Below, piece by piece: positions 17,372 through 27,613 of a stretch of 44,071 bases of DNA. The notes under the pieces were generated by a model that had not been told where the DNA came from, ran no database searches, and saw only the letters and a list, made by a program, of their open reading frames with translations. This DNA is from Flavobacteriaceae bacterium (GTDB lineage Bacteria > Bacteroidota > Bacteroidia > Flavobacteriales > Flavobacteriaceae). The first letter of the stretch is position 1, and the number at the start of each line of letters is the position of its first letter. The position numbers and the translations under genes are program-made. The stretch covers positions 1 through 44,071 of the forward strand of contig JAPKAF010000007.1 of assembly GCA_028825365.1 (NCBI GenBank). Direction: 5' to 3'.

Positions 17372-18841
17372 TTAAACTATATTTTTCATTTCAGTCATTG
17401 ATTTTCTTAACGTTTTTCCTATTTTTTCAATGGAATGAGAACTTATTTTTAAATTAACTTCAATTAACTCCTTGTTATTAATAATTGAATTTTCATCAAA
17501 CGAATTTCCAATAATATTTTTCGGTAATTGATCCACATAACTTTTAATTAAGGGCTTACAAGCATGGTCAAATAAATAACATCCATACTCAGCTGTATCT
17601 GAAATAATTCTATTCATTTCAAATAATTTTTTTCTCGCTATAGTGTTTGCAATAAGAGGTAATTCATGTAGTGATTCGTAGTACGCAGACTCTTCAACTA
17701 TACCTGATGATACCATTGTTTCATAAGCTAGCTCTACACCAGCTCTTACAAATGCAACCATAAGAACACCATTATCGAAATATTCTTGCTCGCTGATTTC
17801 ATCAGTAGTCGCTTGAGTTTTTTCAAACATTGTTTCACCAGTCTCTGCTCTCCATTTTAGCAAGTTTATATCATCATTTTTCCAGTCATCCATCATTGTA
17901 GTTGAGAAGCGGCCAGACATTATATCATGCATATGTTTTATAAACAAAGGCGTCATTAAATTTTTAAGTCCTTCTGAAATAGTGTATGCTTTAATTTTAG
18001 ACGGATCTGAGAGCCTATCCATCATGCTAGTTATCCCTCCGTGCTTTAATTCTTCTGTTATTACTTCCCAACCATTTTGAATTAATTTTGAAGCATAATT
18101 TTTATCACTACCATCATTTATCATTTTATTAAACAGCAATATTGATGCAGTTTGCAAAACTCCACATAAAATAGTTTGCTCACCCATCAAGTCACTCTTT
18201 ACCTCAGCAACAAATGAGGATTCTAACACTCCAGCTTTATGACCGCCAGTTGCAACCGCATATGCCTTAGCTTGAACTAAACCTTTGTTTTCCGGATCAT
18301 TTTCTGGATGAACAGCGATTAATGTTGGGACTCCGAAACCTCTTTTAAATTCTTCTCTAACTTCGGTTCCAGGGCATTTTGGAGCTACCATAATAACCGT
18401 TATATCTTTTCTAATTTGCATACCCTCTTCAACAATATTAAATCCATGCGAGTACGACAAAGTTGAACCCTTTTTCATTAAATGCATAATGGATTCTACA
18501 ACATCTGTATGCTGCTTGTCAGGCGTAAGGTTCAAAACTAGGTCAGCGTCTGGGATTAATTCTTCATATGTACCAACGTTGAAACCATTACCACTTGCAT
18601 TTAGAAAAGATTGTCTTTTATCTTTAATAGATTCCTTTCTTAAGCTATAAGAAATATTTAGGCCTGAATCTCTCATGTTAAGGCCTTGATTTAAGCCTTG
18701 AGCTCCACAACCAATTATAACTATTTTTTTATTTAAGAGCGCAGTTACCCCAGCACTAAATTCATCTGAATTCATAAATCTACATCTAGAAAGCTGGTCT
18801 TTTTTTTCACTCAAAGAAAGAGTATTGTAGTAATTTTTCAT
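17372..18841 (-). CDS. ilvC: Ketol-acid reductoisomerase, class II (long form)
   Basis: NADPH- and Mg2+-dependent isomerisation/reduction of acetolactate and acetohydroxybutyrate. At 489 aa it is the long class II form, as in E. coli, with a duplicated C-terminal knotted domain; class I enzymes are ~330 aa. The nucleotide site is [20 protein letters not shown], followed by SLRKESI, which binds the NADPH phosphate. [20 protein letters not shown] and the metal-binding [11 protein letters not shown] segment are intact. It lies 12 bp after ilvN and 1 bp before ilvA. Confidence 0.97.
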   Translation of the reverse strand: MKNYYNTLSLSEKKDQLSRCRFMNSDEFSAGVTALLNKKIVIIGCGAQGLNQGLNMRDSGLNISYSLRKESIKDKRQSFLNASGNGFNVGTYEELIPDADLVLNLTPDKQHTDVVESIMHLMKKGSTLSYSHGFNIVEEGMQIRKDITVIMVAPKCPGTEVREEFKRGFGVPTLIAVHPENDPENKGLVQAKAYAVATGGHKAGVLESSFVAEVKSDLMGEQTILCGVLQTASILLFNKMINDGSDKNYASKLIQNGWEVITEELKHGGITSMMDRLSDPSKIKAYTISEGLKNLMTPLFIKHMHDIMSGRFSTTMMDDWKNDDINLLKWRAETGETMFEKTQATTDEISEQEYFDNGVLMVAFVRAGVELAYETMVSSGIVEESAYYESLHELPLIANTIARKKLFEMNRIISDTAEYGCYLFDHACKPLIKSYVDQLPKNIIGNSFDENSIINNKELIEVNLKISSHSIEKIGKTLRKSMTEMKNIV

Positions 18842-18853
18842 TGTATATTTTAA

Positions 18854-19384
18854 TTAGTTTTTAAACTCAGATAATATTTCTGATATATTCATTGGTTCTT
18901 TAGTTATAGCAATAGCTCCTGACCTAACAAATTGCATAATTCCGTACTCATTCAACTTATCATATAAACTATCTATTTCTTTTCTTCTACCGGATTTCTC
19001 TATTACAAAAAATTGCTTGTTGACAGTAACAATTCTAGCATTACTATCCTTTATAATATTTTGTATTTGCCTATCATCAAACAACAGGCTTGATTTGATT
19101 TTAAACAAGCAAGACTCTTGATAAACAGTATCATCCTCATTATGATAGTAAGCTTTAATTACTTCAATTTGCTTGTCAATTTGCCCAATTATTTTCTTTA
19201 TTTGAGTTTCAGTAACATTTATAAGAATCGTAAACCTGTAAACTCCTTCAATTTCTGAAACAGACGAGTTTAAACTTTCTATATTAATATGTCTTCTTTG
19301 GAATATTGCTGAAATTCTATTAAGCAATCCTATATTATTTTCAGTATAAATTGATACTGTAAATGTTTTAATTTCTTTCTCCAT
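18854..19384 (-). CDS. ilvN: Acetolactate synthase small (regulatory) subunit
   Basis: The N-terminal ACT domain starts FTVSIYTENNIGLLNRISAI, and its NRISAIFQRRHINIESLN stretch is the valine-binding region of the family. A second, IlvH-type C-terminal domain follows (~90-176). The 176 aa correspond to the standard IlvH length. It lies 2 bp after ilvB and would activate the catalytic subunit and confer valine feedback. With IlvA and LeuA both short, this is the one obvious ACT regulator in the branched-chain block. Confidence 0.95.
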   Translation of the reverse strand: MEKEIKTFTVSIYTENNIGLLNRISAIFQRRHINIESLNSSVSEIEGVYRFTILINVTETQIKKIIGQIDKQIEVIKAYYHNEDDTVYQESCLFKIKSSLLFDDRQIQNIIKDSNARIVTVNKQFFVIEKSGRRKEIDSLYDKLNEYGIMQFVRSGAIAITKEPMNISEILSEFKN

Positions 19385-19386
19385 AA

Positions 19387-21084
19387 TTATTTTAATCTAA
19401 TTTCTGAAACTGAGGCTCCACTTTGTATCATCGGAAACACATTCGCTTCTTTTTCGACAACTACTTCTAAAAAAAATGAATCTTTTGAATTTATCATTTC
19501 TTCTACTGCAGAAGATAACTCTTCTCTTTTAGATACTTTTTTACTTTTGATATAATAGCCCTTTGCTATTGCAGTGAAATCTGGATTCACCATTTCAGTA
19601 GAAGCATATCTTTTTTCAAAGAATAGTTGCTGCCACTGCCTTACCATTCCTAAAAAACTATTATTTAAGACTACAATTTTAACTGGTACTTTTGACTGAA
19701 ATATTGTTCCTAATTCTTGAATAGTCATTTGAAAACCACCATCACCTATAACCGCAACGACTTCTCTTTCTGGGCAAGCCATTTTAGCACCTATTGCTGC
19801 CGGCAATGCAAAACCCATAGTTCCAAGTCCTCCAGAGGTTATATTACTTCTGGATTTATTGAAATTTGCATAACGACAAGCTATCATTTGATGTTGACCG
19901 ACATCAGAAACTATTGCAGCATTACCTTTTGTATAGGTGTTTATTTCTTTCAATACCTCACCCATAGTTAATCCGTCTTTAGTAGGAAACAAATCATCTT
20001 TTATTACGGAATCGTATTCTATATCATATAACTCCTTGAATTTAACTAACCAAGAATTATGAGTTCTTGTTTTTAGCAGAGGTAATATCTTGCTTAAACT
20101 TTCTTTAGCATCGCCCAATACAGAAACATCAACTTTTACATTTTTATCAATTTCAGCTGGGTCAATTTCAAAATGAATTATTTTAGCTTGTTTAGCGTAT
20201 TTATCTAAATTTCCAGTAACTCTATCATCAAATCTCATTCCAATTGCAATAAGTAAATCACATTCATTTGTTAACATGTTAGGAGCATAATTCCCATGCA
20301 TACCAACCATTCCAACATTTAATGGATGAGAAGTTGGTATTGCTGAAACTCCCATTATAGTCCACGCTGCAGGAATCCCTGTTTTCTCGACAAATTTTTT
20401 AAATTCATTTTCCGCCTCTGCAAGAATAACTCCCTGACCCCAAACTATCATTGGCTTGATTGACTTATTAATTAAGTCAGCTGCTAAATCTAAACTAGTT
20501 GTATCTAGTTTAGGAATTGGCTTATAACTTCTAATTCCAGTTACCTTTTTGTAATTAAAGTCTAATAATTCAAACTGTGCATCTTTAGTTATATCTATTA
20601 ATACCGGGCCTGGTCTACCACTTTTGGCTATGTAAAAAGCTTTTGCTAATACTTTTGGTATATCAGAGGCTTTAGTAACTTGATGGTTCCATTTTGTGAC
20701 AGGCGTAGAAATACCAACTATATCCGTTTCTTGAAAAGCATCACTGCCTAGTAAATTTGATGATACCTGTCCTGTAATACAGACCATTGGTGTTGAATCA
20801 ATTTGAGCATCAGCTAAACCTGTAACTAAATTTGTTGCTCCAGGTCCAGATGTGGCAATTGCTACACCTACTTTACCAGAAATTCTTGCAAATCCTTGAG
20901 CAGAATGCGTAGCGCCTTGCTCATGTCTTGTTAAAACATGATGAATTTGATCCTCATATTTATATAACTCATCGTAAACTGGCATTATTGCCCCTCCAGG
21001 ATATCCGTATATAATCTCTATTCCTTCAGCTATCAAACATTTTACAACAGCTTCACTTCCACTTATTTTTTTTGTATTATTCAT
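19387..21084 (-). CDS. ilvB: Acetolactate synthase large (catalytic) subunit
   Basis: ThDP/FAD enzyme that condenses two pyruvates, or pyruvate with 2-ketobutyrate. The 565 aa have three domains. The N-terminal YGYPGGAIMPVYDEL and RHEQGATHSAQGFAR contain the catalytic Glu. The middle FAD/transhydrogenase-like domain has MVGMHGNYAPN and GMRFDDRVTG. The C-terminal ThDP-binding motif is GDGGFQMTIQEL ... NNSFLGMVRQWQ. It is in an ilvD-ilvB-ilvN-ilvC order with 2-bp gaps on both sides. Confidence 0.97.
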   Translation of the reverse strand: MNNTKKISGSEAVVKCLIAEGIEIIYGYPGGAIMPVYDELYKYEDQIHHVLTRHEQGATHSAQGFARISGKVGVAIATSGPGATNLVTGLADAQIDSTPMVCITGQVSSNLLGSDAFQETDIVGISTPVTKWNHQVTKASDIPKVLAKAFYIAKSGRPGPVLIDITKDAQFELLDFNYKKVTGIRSYKPIPKLDTTSLDLAADLINKSIKPMIVWGQGVILAEAENEFKKFVEKTGIPAAWTIMGVSAIPTSHPLNVGMVGMHGNYAPNMLTNECDLLIAIGMRFDDRVTGNLDKYAKQAKIIHFEIDPAEIDKNVKVDVSVLGDAKESLSKILPLLKTRTHNSWLVKFKELYDIEYDSVIKDDLFPTKDGLTMGEVLKEINTYTKGNAAIVSDVGQHQMIACRYANFNKSRSNITSGGLGTMGFALPAAIGAKMACPEREVVAVIGDGGFQMTIQELGTIFQSKVPVKIVVLNNSFLGMVRQWQQLFFEKRYASTEMVNPDFTAIAKGYYIKSKKVSKREELSSAVEEMINSKDSFFLEVVVEKEANVFPMIQSGASVSEIRLK

Positions 21085-21086
21085 TT

Positions 21087-22763
21087 CTAAAATTCATCGG
21101 TTACACAGCCCTTTGAAGCTGATGAAACAATTTTTGCATATTTATATAAAGAACCTGAATCAACTTTTAATTTTGGCTGACTCCATTTATTTCTTCTTTT
21201 TGTTAATTCTTCTTTACTAACATCTAAAACTATAGTGTTTTGTATAGCATCAATTATAATAATATCTCCGTTTTCAATTAAAGCAATATTACCACCTACT
21301 TGCGCTTCTGGTGTTATATGACCAACAACAAAGCCATGCGTTCCACCTGAAAATCGACCATCAGTAATAAGAGCAACATCTTTACCAAGTCCTGCACCCA
21401 TTATAGCTGCAGTAGGTTTTAACATTTCAGGCATACCTGGACCACCTTTTGGACCTTCGTATCGGATTACTATAACATCTCCTTTTTTTACTTTACCAAC
21501 ACCTATTCCTTTATTGGCATCATACTCAGAATCAAAAACTATAGCAGATCCTTTAAAAATTAAACCTTCTTTTCCTGTAATTTTAGCAACAGAGCCTTCT
21601 CTGGCAATATTCCCATATAATATTCTTATGTGGCCAGATTCCTTAATTGGGTTTTCTACAGTTTTTATAACATCTTGATTGACTTTCAAGTCCTTGACAT
21701 TTTTTAAATTTTCTTCTAAAGTTTGACCAGTCACCGTAATGCAATCTCCATGAATTAATCCCTTTTTCAAGAGATATTTTAATACAGCTGGAGTTCCTCC
21801 AACTTCATGGACATCTTCCATTAAATACTTGCCACTAGGTTTTAAATCAGCAATAAAAGGGGTAGTATCACTTATTTTTTGAAAATCATCTAAAGTAAAA
21901 TCTATTTTAGCGGCTCTAGCGATTGCTAAAAAATGTAATACCGCATTGGTTGAGCCACCTAATGCAACTACTAGTCTAATTGCATTTTCTAAAGATTTTC
22001 TAGTGATTATATCTAAGGGTTTTAAATCTTTAACTAATAAGTTTTTGATTGCCTTACCACATTTTTCAGACTCAATTTCTTTTAATTTACTATTTGCAGG
22101 GTTTGAAGAATTATAAGGTAGAGACATTCCTAAAGCCTCTATTGCAGATGCCATGGTATTAGCTGTATACATACCTCCACATGCGCCAGCTCCAGGACAA
22201 GCTTTTTTGATTATAGATTTATACTCATCATCTTTCATCTTTCCCGAAACTTTACTTCCCCAAGCTTCAAAGGCAGAAACTATGTCTAATTTTTTTCCAT
22301 TATGACATCCAGAATCAATAGTCCCCCCATAAAGCAATATTGAGGGTCTATTTAATCTTATCATTGCCATAAGTGCTCCTGGCATATTTTTATCACAACC
22401 AACAACAGTTATAAGGCCATCGTAGCTCATTGCTTGCACAACTGTTTCCATAGAGTCTGCAATAATATCTCTTGATGGTAATGAGTAGCGCATTCCTGGT
22501 GTTCCCATTGATATACCATCACTAACTCCTATAGTGTTAAAAATCAAGCCTGTAATATCTTCAGACTGTATTCCAGCCTTAACATATTTAGATAAATCAT
22601 TTAAATGCATATTACAAGGATTCCCCTCGTAACCAGTACTTGCAATTCCAACTATGGGCTTTGTAAAATCAGTTTCTTTCATGCCAATAGCATGTAACAT
22701 TGCTTGGGCAGCAGGTTGAGAATCATCTTGAGTTACAGTTTTACTAAACTTATTTAAATTCAT
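21087..22763 (-). CDS. ilvD: Dihydroxy-acid dehydratase
   Basis: Fe-S enzyme that dehydrates dihydroxy-isovalerate and dihydroxy-methylvalerate to the keto acids before transamination. Three cluster cysteines, C50 (EGNPCNMH), C123 ([10 protein letters not shown]) and C195 ([14 protein letters not shown]), fit the [2Fe-2S] class. [19 protein letters not shown] near the C-terminus is the other signature. The 558 aa are normal. It is the first gene of the long minus-strand biosynthetic run and has a 342-bp AT-rich region upstream. Confidence 0.97.
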   Translation of the reverse strand: MNLNKFSKTVTQDDSQPAAQAMLHAIGMKETDFTKPIVGIASTGYEGNPCNMHLNDLSKYVKAGIQSEDITGLIFNTIGVSDGISMGTPGMRYSLPSRDIIADSMETVVQAMSYDGLITVVGCDKNMPGALMAMIRLNRPSILLYGGTIDSGCHNGKKLDIVSAFEAWGSKVSGKMKDDEYKSIIKKACPGAGACGGMYTANTMASAIEALGMSLPYNSSNPANSKLKEIESEKCGKAIKNLLVKDLKPLDIITRKSLENAIRLVVALGGSTNAVLHFLAIARAAKIDFTLDDFQKISDTTPFIADLKPSGKYLMEDVHEVGGTPAVLKYLLKKGLIHGDCITVTGQTLEENLKNVKDLKVNQDVIKTVENPIKESGHIRILYGNIAREGSVAKITGKEGLIFKGSAIVFDSEYDANKGIGVGKVKKGDVIVIRYEGPKGGPGMPEMLKPTAAIMGAGLGKDVALITDGRFSGGTHGFVVGHITPEAQVGGNIALIENGDIIIIDAIQNTIVLDVSKEELTKRRNKWSQPKLKVDSGSLYKYAKIVSSASKGCVTDEF

Positions 22764-23105
22764 TTTATAAGATTCTCAGTATTTACGTATTAAATTAAAT
22801 AATTCATAATGAATTATGGATAAAACTATTTAATCCATAATTAACTATTTTTCAATGGTTTACACCTTAAAAAACAACTATGAATATATATTTATTAATT
22901 GGATATTAAAAATTAATATTAGGAATATTAATCATAAATATTTGTAGATATTACAAAGCAGATTTAAATGAAGAAAAAAAATATTAATTAACAGAGGTTT
23001 AAAAACTGGTTTATAATTAAATAGGATGAAATATTTATGTACATAATCATGAAAGTAGTACAATTAGAATAAGTGTATTGAGTTTAAGTTAAACTACGAA
23101 CTTTA
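22764..23105 (-). promoter_or_regulatory. 342-bp AT-rich region upstream of ilvD
   Basis: This is the longest gap in the window. The clearest structure is a perfect 10-bp inverted repeat, AATTATGGAT (22812-22821) and ATCCATAATT (22833-22842) with an 11-nt loop, 49 bp from the ilvD ATG. A short dyad ATTCAT-A-ATGAAT (22802-22814) overlaps its edge. No exact TAnnTTTG box and no GC-rich terminator are visible. The best box-like sequence is CTGCTTTG (22961-22954). A 20-codon Ile/Leu-containing ORF (23050-22988, MIMYINISSYLIINQFLNLC) is present but lacks a following terminator hairpin. Confidence 0.45.
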
Positions 23106-25847
23106 CTATAAATCATAAACTAATCTAAAAGTGATAAATCTTGGCTGTATAAAATATTCAGTTGTACTTATTGATATATTTCCAGTGTTAGATTGATTTT
23201 GAGATTTAGTATCTAGTAAATTAGTAGCTTTTAATTCAAATTCCCATTTGCTATCCTGATCTTTCTTATATGCAAGAGAAGCATTCCAAAATTCATATTT
23301 ATTTAAACCACCTCTATCATCACTAAAAGTGTTATTGGTGTATTTAGTTCTAAATGTGAAAGATTTCAATATCAAGGCATCAATATCGATAAAGGGAGCT
23401 TTCGTATTGGTAGTACTATTTATAGATCCTAAAATATTTTCAGAGAAAGAGTAATTATACCCCAGCTCTACATTTGGAGCTTGTTTAAATGAAGTTCTTA
23501 TAGTAGCTCCATAACTTTGAGAATAGCTCTCACTTAAACTTGGAGTTTCACTACTTTGAATAAACTGGTTAAATTTACTATAATTAAATCCGCCTTTTAA
23601 AGAGGCTCTTAGTTTCCCAAATTGTCTTTGAAATCTAGCGTTAGCAGAAAGATTTTCATCTGCAAAAGCAGAATTAAAAGGAGAACTTGTAGCTACAACA
23701 CTTTCAAATGTTGTTAAGTTTCTTATCTGATCAATGCTTTTGTTGTACGACAACCTAGCATAGACATTAGTGTAATTAAATAAATTAAAACTAAAATAAT
23801 TTAAATTTAGATTATGCGATATAGCATTTTGTATTTCATTGTTTCCGCTAAATATAGAATTATAACTATTTAAAACTAAGCCTTCTGCTATTTTAGAAAT
23901 ATCAGTGAACTGAGTCCTCATTGCATAATTAAATGTTAGAGATTCACTTTTCTTAAGTTGGATTCTAGCATTAAAATCAGGGAGTATTTTATAAAATGAA
24001 TTCGAAAAAAGAGAAGTAGCTGCAGCACCCCAACCACCAGGAATGCTATTCTGCTCATTTGAACTATTGTATGCATGAACCGTAAAACCAGGACTTAGAG
24101 TGAAAATACCTGTTTTTAGCCTATAATGCATTCCAACATAATAATCTTTAAAATTATAACTAACTCTATTTGAATCTAGTCCATTATTTATGGTAGGAGT
24201 TGATTCAAAAATATCACCATTATCTAAAAATTGAAAGATATTTGAGTCGAAATTTTGATTACTTAAAATCGAACCAACAGTAAAGTTGATATCACTTTTA
24301 ATGTTTAATATATTCCAATAATCTAGCTTAGCATCTAATTGATTAGTTTTAATTTTTTTATCCTGCGCTATATTAAAGTTAGATTGAGTATTATCAAATC
24401 CTAAACCTATTGCAGTATTTTGGTAATTATCAGAATTTTCCAAAGAAGCATTATAAAAAGGGTCTTCTTCACTTATTAAATGTAAAGCTTCGAATGCGAA
24501 AATATTATTAGCATCCGCAGTATAGTAATAATTTAAATTTTGATTAATACTGTAGGTGTCTACATCATCATTTTGCAAAGTACTACCTAAAACATCAGAA
24601 AAAACATATTGATTCTGATTTTCTTTTGAATTTCTAGTTAGTATTTCATAATCCAACTGCTTATTGGAGTTTGGCTTATACTTGAGAGTGAATTTAGATA
24701 GCGCTAAATCACTTACCTGACTGGTACCACTTTGAGTCTCTTCATTTGGTATTCCAAGCTCGGTATCTATATATTGAGTAGAGTTATTTTCTTGTAATTC
24801 AATATCGCTACTTGTAAGAATAATAAAACCTGAAAGATCCATTTTTTTATTAGGAGAGTAACTAAAGTTAGCTGCCCCAAATTTAGAAGATATATCCTTA
24901 GCTCTATTATTTTGCAATTGTAAAAAGCCTAAATTATTATTGCCAAGATTAATTGAAGTCCCACTTTTATTACTTGGAGTATTAAAGCCACCCGAAAAAT
25001 TCCAATAATCTCGTCTTGTAAAAGCTAATTCTCCAATATTATTTATATCTCCAATAACATTTATACTATAATCTGGACTGTAATAAAATAATTTTGGTTG
25101 AAATAAGTAGAGATTCTCTACTGTAGACTCACCACCACCGGCGGTAATATTTCCAAACCAAAACTTGTCTTTACCTTCTTTTAATTTAATGTTTATCGCA
25201 ATATTATCTTGATTATTTTGAACTCCACTTAACTGTCCTACTTCTGAATAGTTTTTAAGGATTTGAACCTTATCGATTGCGTTTGAAGGTATGTTTTTAA
25301 TGGCAATTTTAGTGTCTCCATCAAAGAAATCTTTACCCTCAACCATTACTTTACCTACTACTTTTCCTTCAACCTCAATTTGACCATCATCGTTTACTTC
25401 TACTCCAGGAAGATTCTTCAAAACATCTTCTAACTTTCTTTCTGTACCAGTTTTAAAAGAATCTGCATTATAAATTAAAGTATCACCACTAACAGTTACA
25501 GGCATTTCATAGGTCAGCTCAACTGCATCTAACATGTTACTTTCAAATAAGGTAAAATCTTTTTTTAAATTAGACTCATTGGACTGAATTAGTTTTGAGA
25601 TAGACTCCATACCAATATAACTTATCTGTAAATTATAAGCAGTATTCTTTTTTAGTGATAATTTGTATTCTCCGTTTTCATCAGAAATAGCAAAGCTTTC
25701 TAACGCACTAGTTTCCTTATTGATTAAAATAACATTAGCAAGCTCTAAAGGATTATTTAAACTATCCTTTACTGAACCTTCCATTCTTAATTGAGAAAAA
25801 CCTAAAGTAGTAATCCCAAATAATAGTACAAATAATATTTTTTTCAT
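23106..25847 (-). CDS. TonB-dependent-receptor-like outer-membrane beta-barrel protein
   Basis: The 913 aa start with a signal peptide (MKKILFVLLFGITTLGFSQ). A carboxypeptidase-regulatory-like beta-sandwich follows at ~20-100 (SVKDSLNNPLELANVILIN ... ENGEYKLSLK). A plug-like region at ~125-220 includes KLEDVLKNLPGVEVNDDGQI and GKVMVEGKDFF. A long barrel of alternating Tyr/Asn/Phe strands runs to the C-terminal FRLVYDL, ending near an aromatic/hydrophobic strand as in outer-membrane barrels. I see no TonB box that I can assign. It lies 14 bp after the GLPGLI gene, a pairing frequent in Bacteroidota. The substrate is unknown; there is no SusD partner, so glycan uptake is not indicated. Confidence 0.85.
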   Translation of the reverse strand: MKKILFVLLFGITTLGFSQLRMEGSVKDSLNNPLELANVILINKETSALESFAISDENGEYKLSLKKNTAYNLQISYIGMESISKLIQSNESNLKKDFTLFESNMLDAVELTYEMPVTVSGDTLIYNADSFKTGTERKLEDVLKNLPGVEVNDDGQIEVEGKVVGKVMVEGKDFFDGDTKIAIKNIPSNAIDKVQILKNYSEVGQLSGVQNNQDNIAINIKLKEGKDKFWFGNITAGGGESTVENLYLFQPKLFYYSPDYSINVIGDINNIGELAFTRRDYWNFSGGFNTPSNKSGTSINLGNNNLGFLQLQNNRAKDISSKFGAANFSYSPNKKMDLSGFIILTSSDIELQENNSTQYIDTELGIPNEETQSGTSQVSDLALSKFTLKYKPNSNKQLDYEILTRNSKENQNQYVFSDVLGSTLQNDDVDTYSINQNLNYYYTADANNIFAFEALHLISEEDPFYNASLENSDNYQNTAIGLGFDNTQSNFNIAQDKKIKTNQLDAKLDYWNILNIKSDINFTVGSILSNQNFDSNIFQFLDNGDIFESTPTINNGLDSNRVSYNFKDYYVGMHYRLKTGIFTLSPGFTVHAYNSSNEQNSIPGGWGAAATSLFSNSFYKILPDFNARIQLKKSESLTFNYAMRTQFTDISKIAEGLVLNSYNSIFSGNNEIQNAISHNLNLNYFSFNLFNYTNVYARLSYNKSIDQIRNLTTFESVVATSSPFNSAFADENLSANARFQRQFGKLRASLKGGFNYSKFNQFIQSSETPSLSESYSQSYGATIRTSFKQAPNVELGYNYSFSENILGSINSTTNTKAPFIDIDALILKSFTFRTKYTNNTFSDDRGGLNKYEFWNASLAYKKDQDSKWEFELKATNLLDTKSQNQSNTGNISISTTEYFIQPRFITFRLVYDL

Positions 25848-25861
25848 TTTAATATGTTTTG

Positions 25862-26749
25862 TTAAAATCTTCTTCTACCGTTTCCTCTACCTCTATTATC
25901 TCTCATTTCCTGCATCTTAAATTGGACCATATCGTTGTATTCTTTTTTATTAACTACATCTCCTTTTGTTGGTCTAATAATTTCATCTTTTTTTGCTGGA
26001 TTTAATATAATTTTAGTGCATAACATTGTTGTGTTTTTTGTGTTCAGCTCTAAAATTAATCCAGGTAGTCCAAAGGATTGTTCTGGTCCATTACTTATCG
26101 GTATTTGCGGAGTATACCAGGCTATAATAGTTTCTATTTTTGCATCAACTACAATTTCTTTTAATTTTTCTGCTTTTTTGTTTATTTCAACATCTGAAAT
26201 TTTTTCATCACTATTTGTTGAATCTTTGGACTTTTCATTTCTTTGACCTCTTAAACTCTCCCAACTAAAATTATTATTATTTCTTGTCCCGACAGCTTTA
26301 AAACACATGTACTGACCAATTTGTTTTTGCTCCCCACTCATTTTCCATTCAAATTCTGGTAATTTATCATTAACCAAGAATTTTTTACCAAAGAATTCAT
26401 TTTCCTGTAGATATATTTTTTCTTTAATGTTTTTGTACATCTCTGGATTACCACTTCCAGCACTCATAAACATAGCACCCATCCCAGACCCTCCTGAACC
26501 TGGAGCATCTAGTCTTTCTTCTTCTTTGTACATTGATTCTGATTTACTAAAAGTTAAGATAAAAGTCTTTTCTAAATAACCCTTCATCCTGTCTTTCATC
26601 GCATTTTTTTGCTGTTCAGACATTTTACTTCCCCAGCTACCAAGATTCATAGTAGTTTTTGTCTGATAATAAGCCTTACCTTGAAATTCTTGTGAAAACA
26701 AATTGGTGGAAATCGTAAAAACAAAAATTATATATAGTAAATTTTTCAT
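25862..26749 (-). CDS. GLPGLI family exported protein
   Basis: The ATG at 26749 gives MKNLLYIIFVFTISTNLFSQ, a signal peptide; the TTG two codons earlier is less likely. The protein has 295 aa and carries the family's namesake motif in SFGLPGLILELNT, after the WYTPQIPISNGPEQ stretch typical of these proteins. The C-terminus is Arg/Gly-rich (RDNRGRGNGRRRF), and a GSGGSGMGAMFMSAGSG insertion lies in the N-terminal half. The function of GLPGLI proteins is not known. They are periplasmic or surface proteins usually encoded beside TonB-receptor-like barrels, as here. The two genes probably form one transcription unit. Confidence 0.88.
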   Translation of the reverse strand: MKNLLYIIFVFTISTNLFSQEFQGKAYYQTKTTMNLGSWGSKMSEQQKNAMKDRMKGYLEKTFILTFSKSESMYKEEERLDAPGSGGSGMGAMFMSAGSGNPEMYKNIKEKIYLQENEFFGKKFLVNDKLPEFEWKMSGEQKQIGQYMCFKAVGTRNNNNFSWESLRGQRNEKSKDSTNSDEKISDVEINKKAEKLKEIVVDAKIETIIAWYTPQIPISNGPEQSFGLPGLILELNTKNTTMLCTKIILNPAKKDEIIRPTKGDVVNKKEYNDMVQFKMQEMRDNRGRGNGRRRF

Positions 26750-26766
26750 ATTCAAAATATTTTTTA

Positions 26767-26774
26767 CAAATGTA
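26767..26774 (-). promoter_or_regulatory. Possible -7 element for the GLPGLI / barrel operon
   Basis: TACATTTG on the minus strand (26774-26767) matches TAnnTTTG exactly and ends 17 bp before the ATG at 26749. No clear upstream TTG lies at the expected spacing. Confidence 0.45.
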
Positions 26775-26830
26775 TAAAGGCTATAAATTAAAATAGTTAA
26801 TAATATCTTAAAACATTGTATCTTGATTTC

Positions 26831-27610
26831 ATGAAATTATTAGTGCTTTTTTATTTAATTAATTTTTCTGGATTTAGTGATGAACATAAATTAATACTAA
26901 CACTAATATCAAAAACTTCCACTAATAATAAAGAGTTTAGGGCAGTAGATAATTTTAGTAACCTATACTTTATTAAAAATAACGAACTGATTAAAATATC
27001 CGAAAAAGATACCTTTTACTATAGAAATAATTTTTACTCAAACATAACTTCACTTGATGCTAAAAACCCTTTGAGAATACAATTATTCTATGAGGATTTT
27101 AACTCTTTACTGGTTTTAGATAATAAACTTTCAGAAATTTCAAAAGTCGATTTTAATTTTCTTGAACCCACAAAGACTGTCTCTAAAGTTTCTGCCTCAA
27201 GTGATAATAATATATGGATATTCAATGAATTAAATTCAAAGTTAGAATTATTTAATTATATAAATCAAAAGAGTAAAGTGATTAATTATGAAATTTCAGG
27301 AGAGATTATTTCATTAGTTAGTAATTATAAATATTGTTGGGTTCTTACAGATACATACATCTACAAGTTTAACTATTTTGGTAGCTTAATTGATAAAACT
27401 AAAGCAAATAACATCGAAGAAATTATAAACTTTAATGATGTTTTAATCTTCAAAAGAGATAATGAGCTATTTTATTATGATGAAAAAACATTAACAGAAA
27501 ATAAATTTGATTTAGAAGATTTATTAATAAAAGATTTTTTTGTAATCAACCAAAGCTTGTATATTTACGATTCTGAACATTATATTAAATATCAAATTCA
27601 AAAAAAATAA
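26831..27610 (+). CDS. Unrecognised exported protein, possibly beta-propeller-like, 259 aa
   Basis: The ATG at 26831 gives MKLLVLFYLINFSGFSDEHK, a short signal-like hydrophobic start; an upstream TTG at 26816 is in frame but less likely. The rest is rich in repeated short beta-type segments: NLYFIKNNELIKISEKDT, DNNIWIFNELNSKLELFN, YCWVLTDTYIYKFNYFG and NELFYYDEKTLTENKF. The spaced W/Y pattern (NIWIF, CWVLT, LFYYD, LYIYD) suggests WD/NHL-like propeller blades, but I cannot assign a family. It ends 3 bp before the deoxynucleoside kinase and is divergent from the GLPGLI gene. Codon and base usage are like its neighbours. Confidence 0.7.
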   Translation: MKLLVLFYLINFSGFSDEHKLILTLISKTSTNNKEFRAVDNFSNLYFIKNNELIKISEKDTFYYRNNFYSNITSLDAKNPLRIQLFYEDFNSLLVLDNKLSEISKVDFNFLEPTKTVSKVSASSDNNIWIFNELNSKLELFNYINQKSKVINYEISGEIISLVSNYKYCWVLTDTYIYKFNYFGSLIDKTKANNIEEIINFNDVLIFKRDNELFYYDEKTLTENKFDLEDLLIKDFFVINQSLYIYDSEHYIKYQIQKK

Positions 27611-27613
27611 ATT

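Noticed and set aside
22988-23050. A 20-codon Ile/Leu-containing minus-strand ORF upstream of ilvD that could be an ilv leader peptide
   Set aside because: Ile and Leu codons are common by chance at this base composition. The T-run after it (22980-22973) has no GC-rich stem, and no mutually exclusive pairing with a terminator is visible, unlike the pheA leader.
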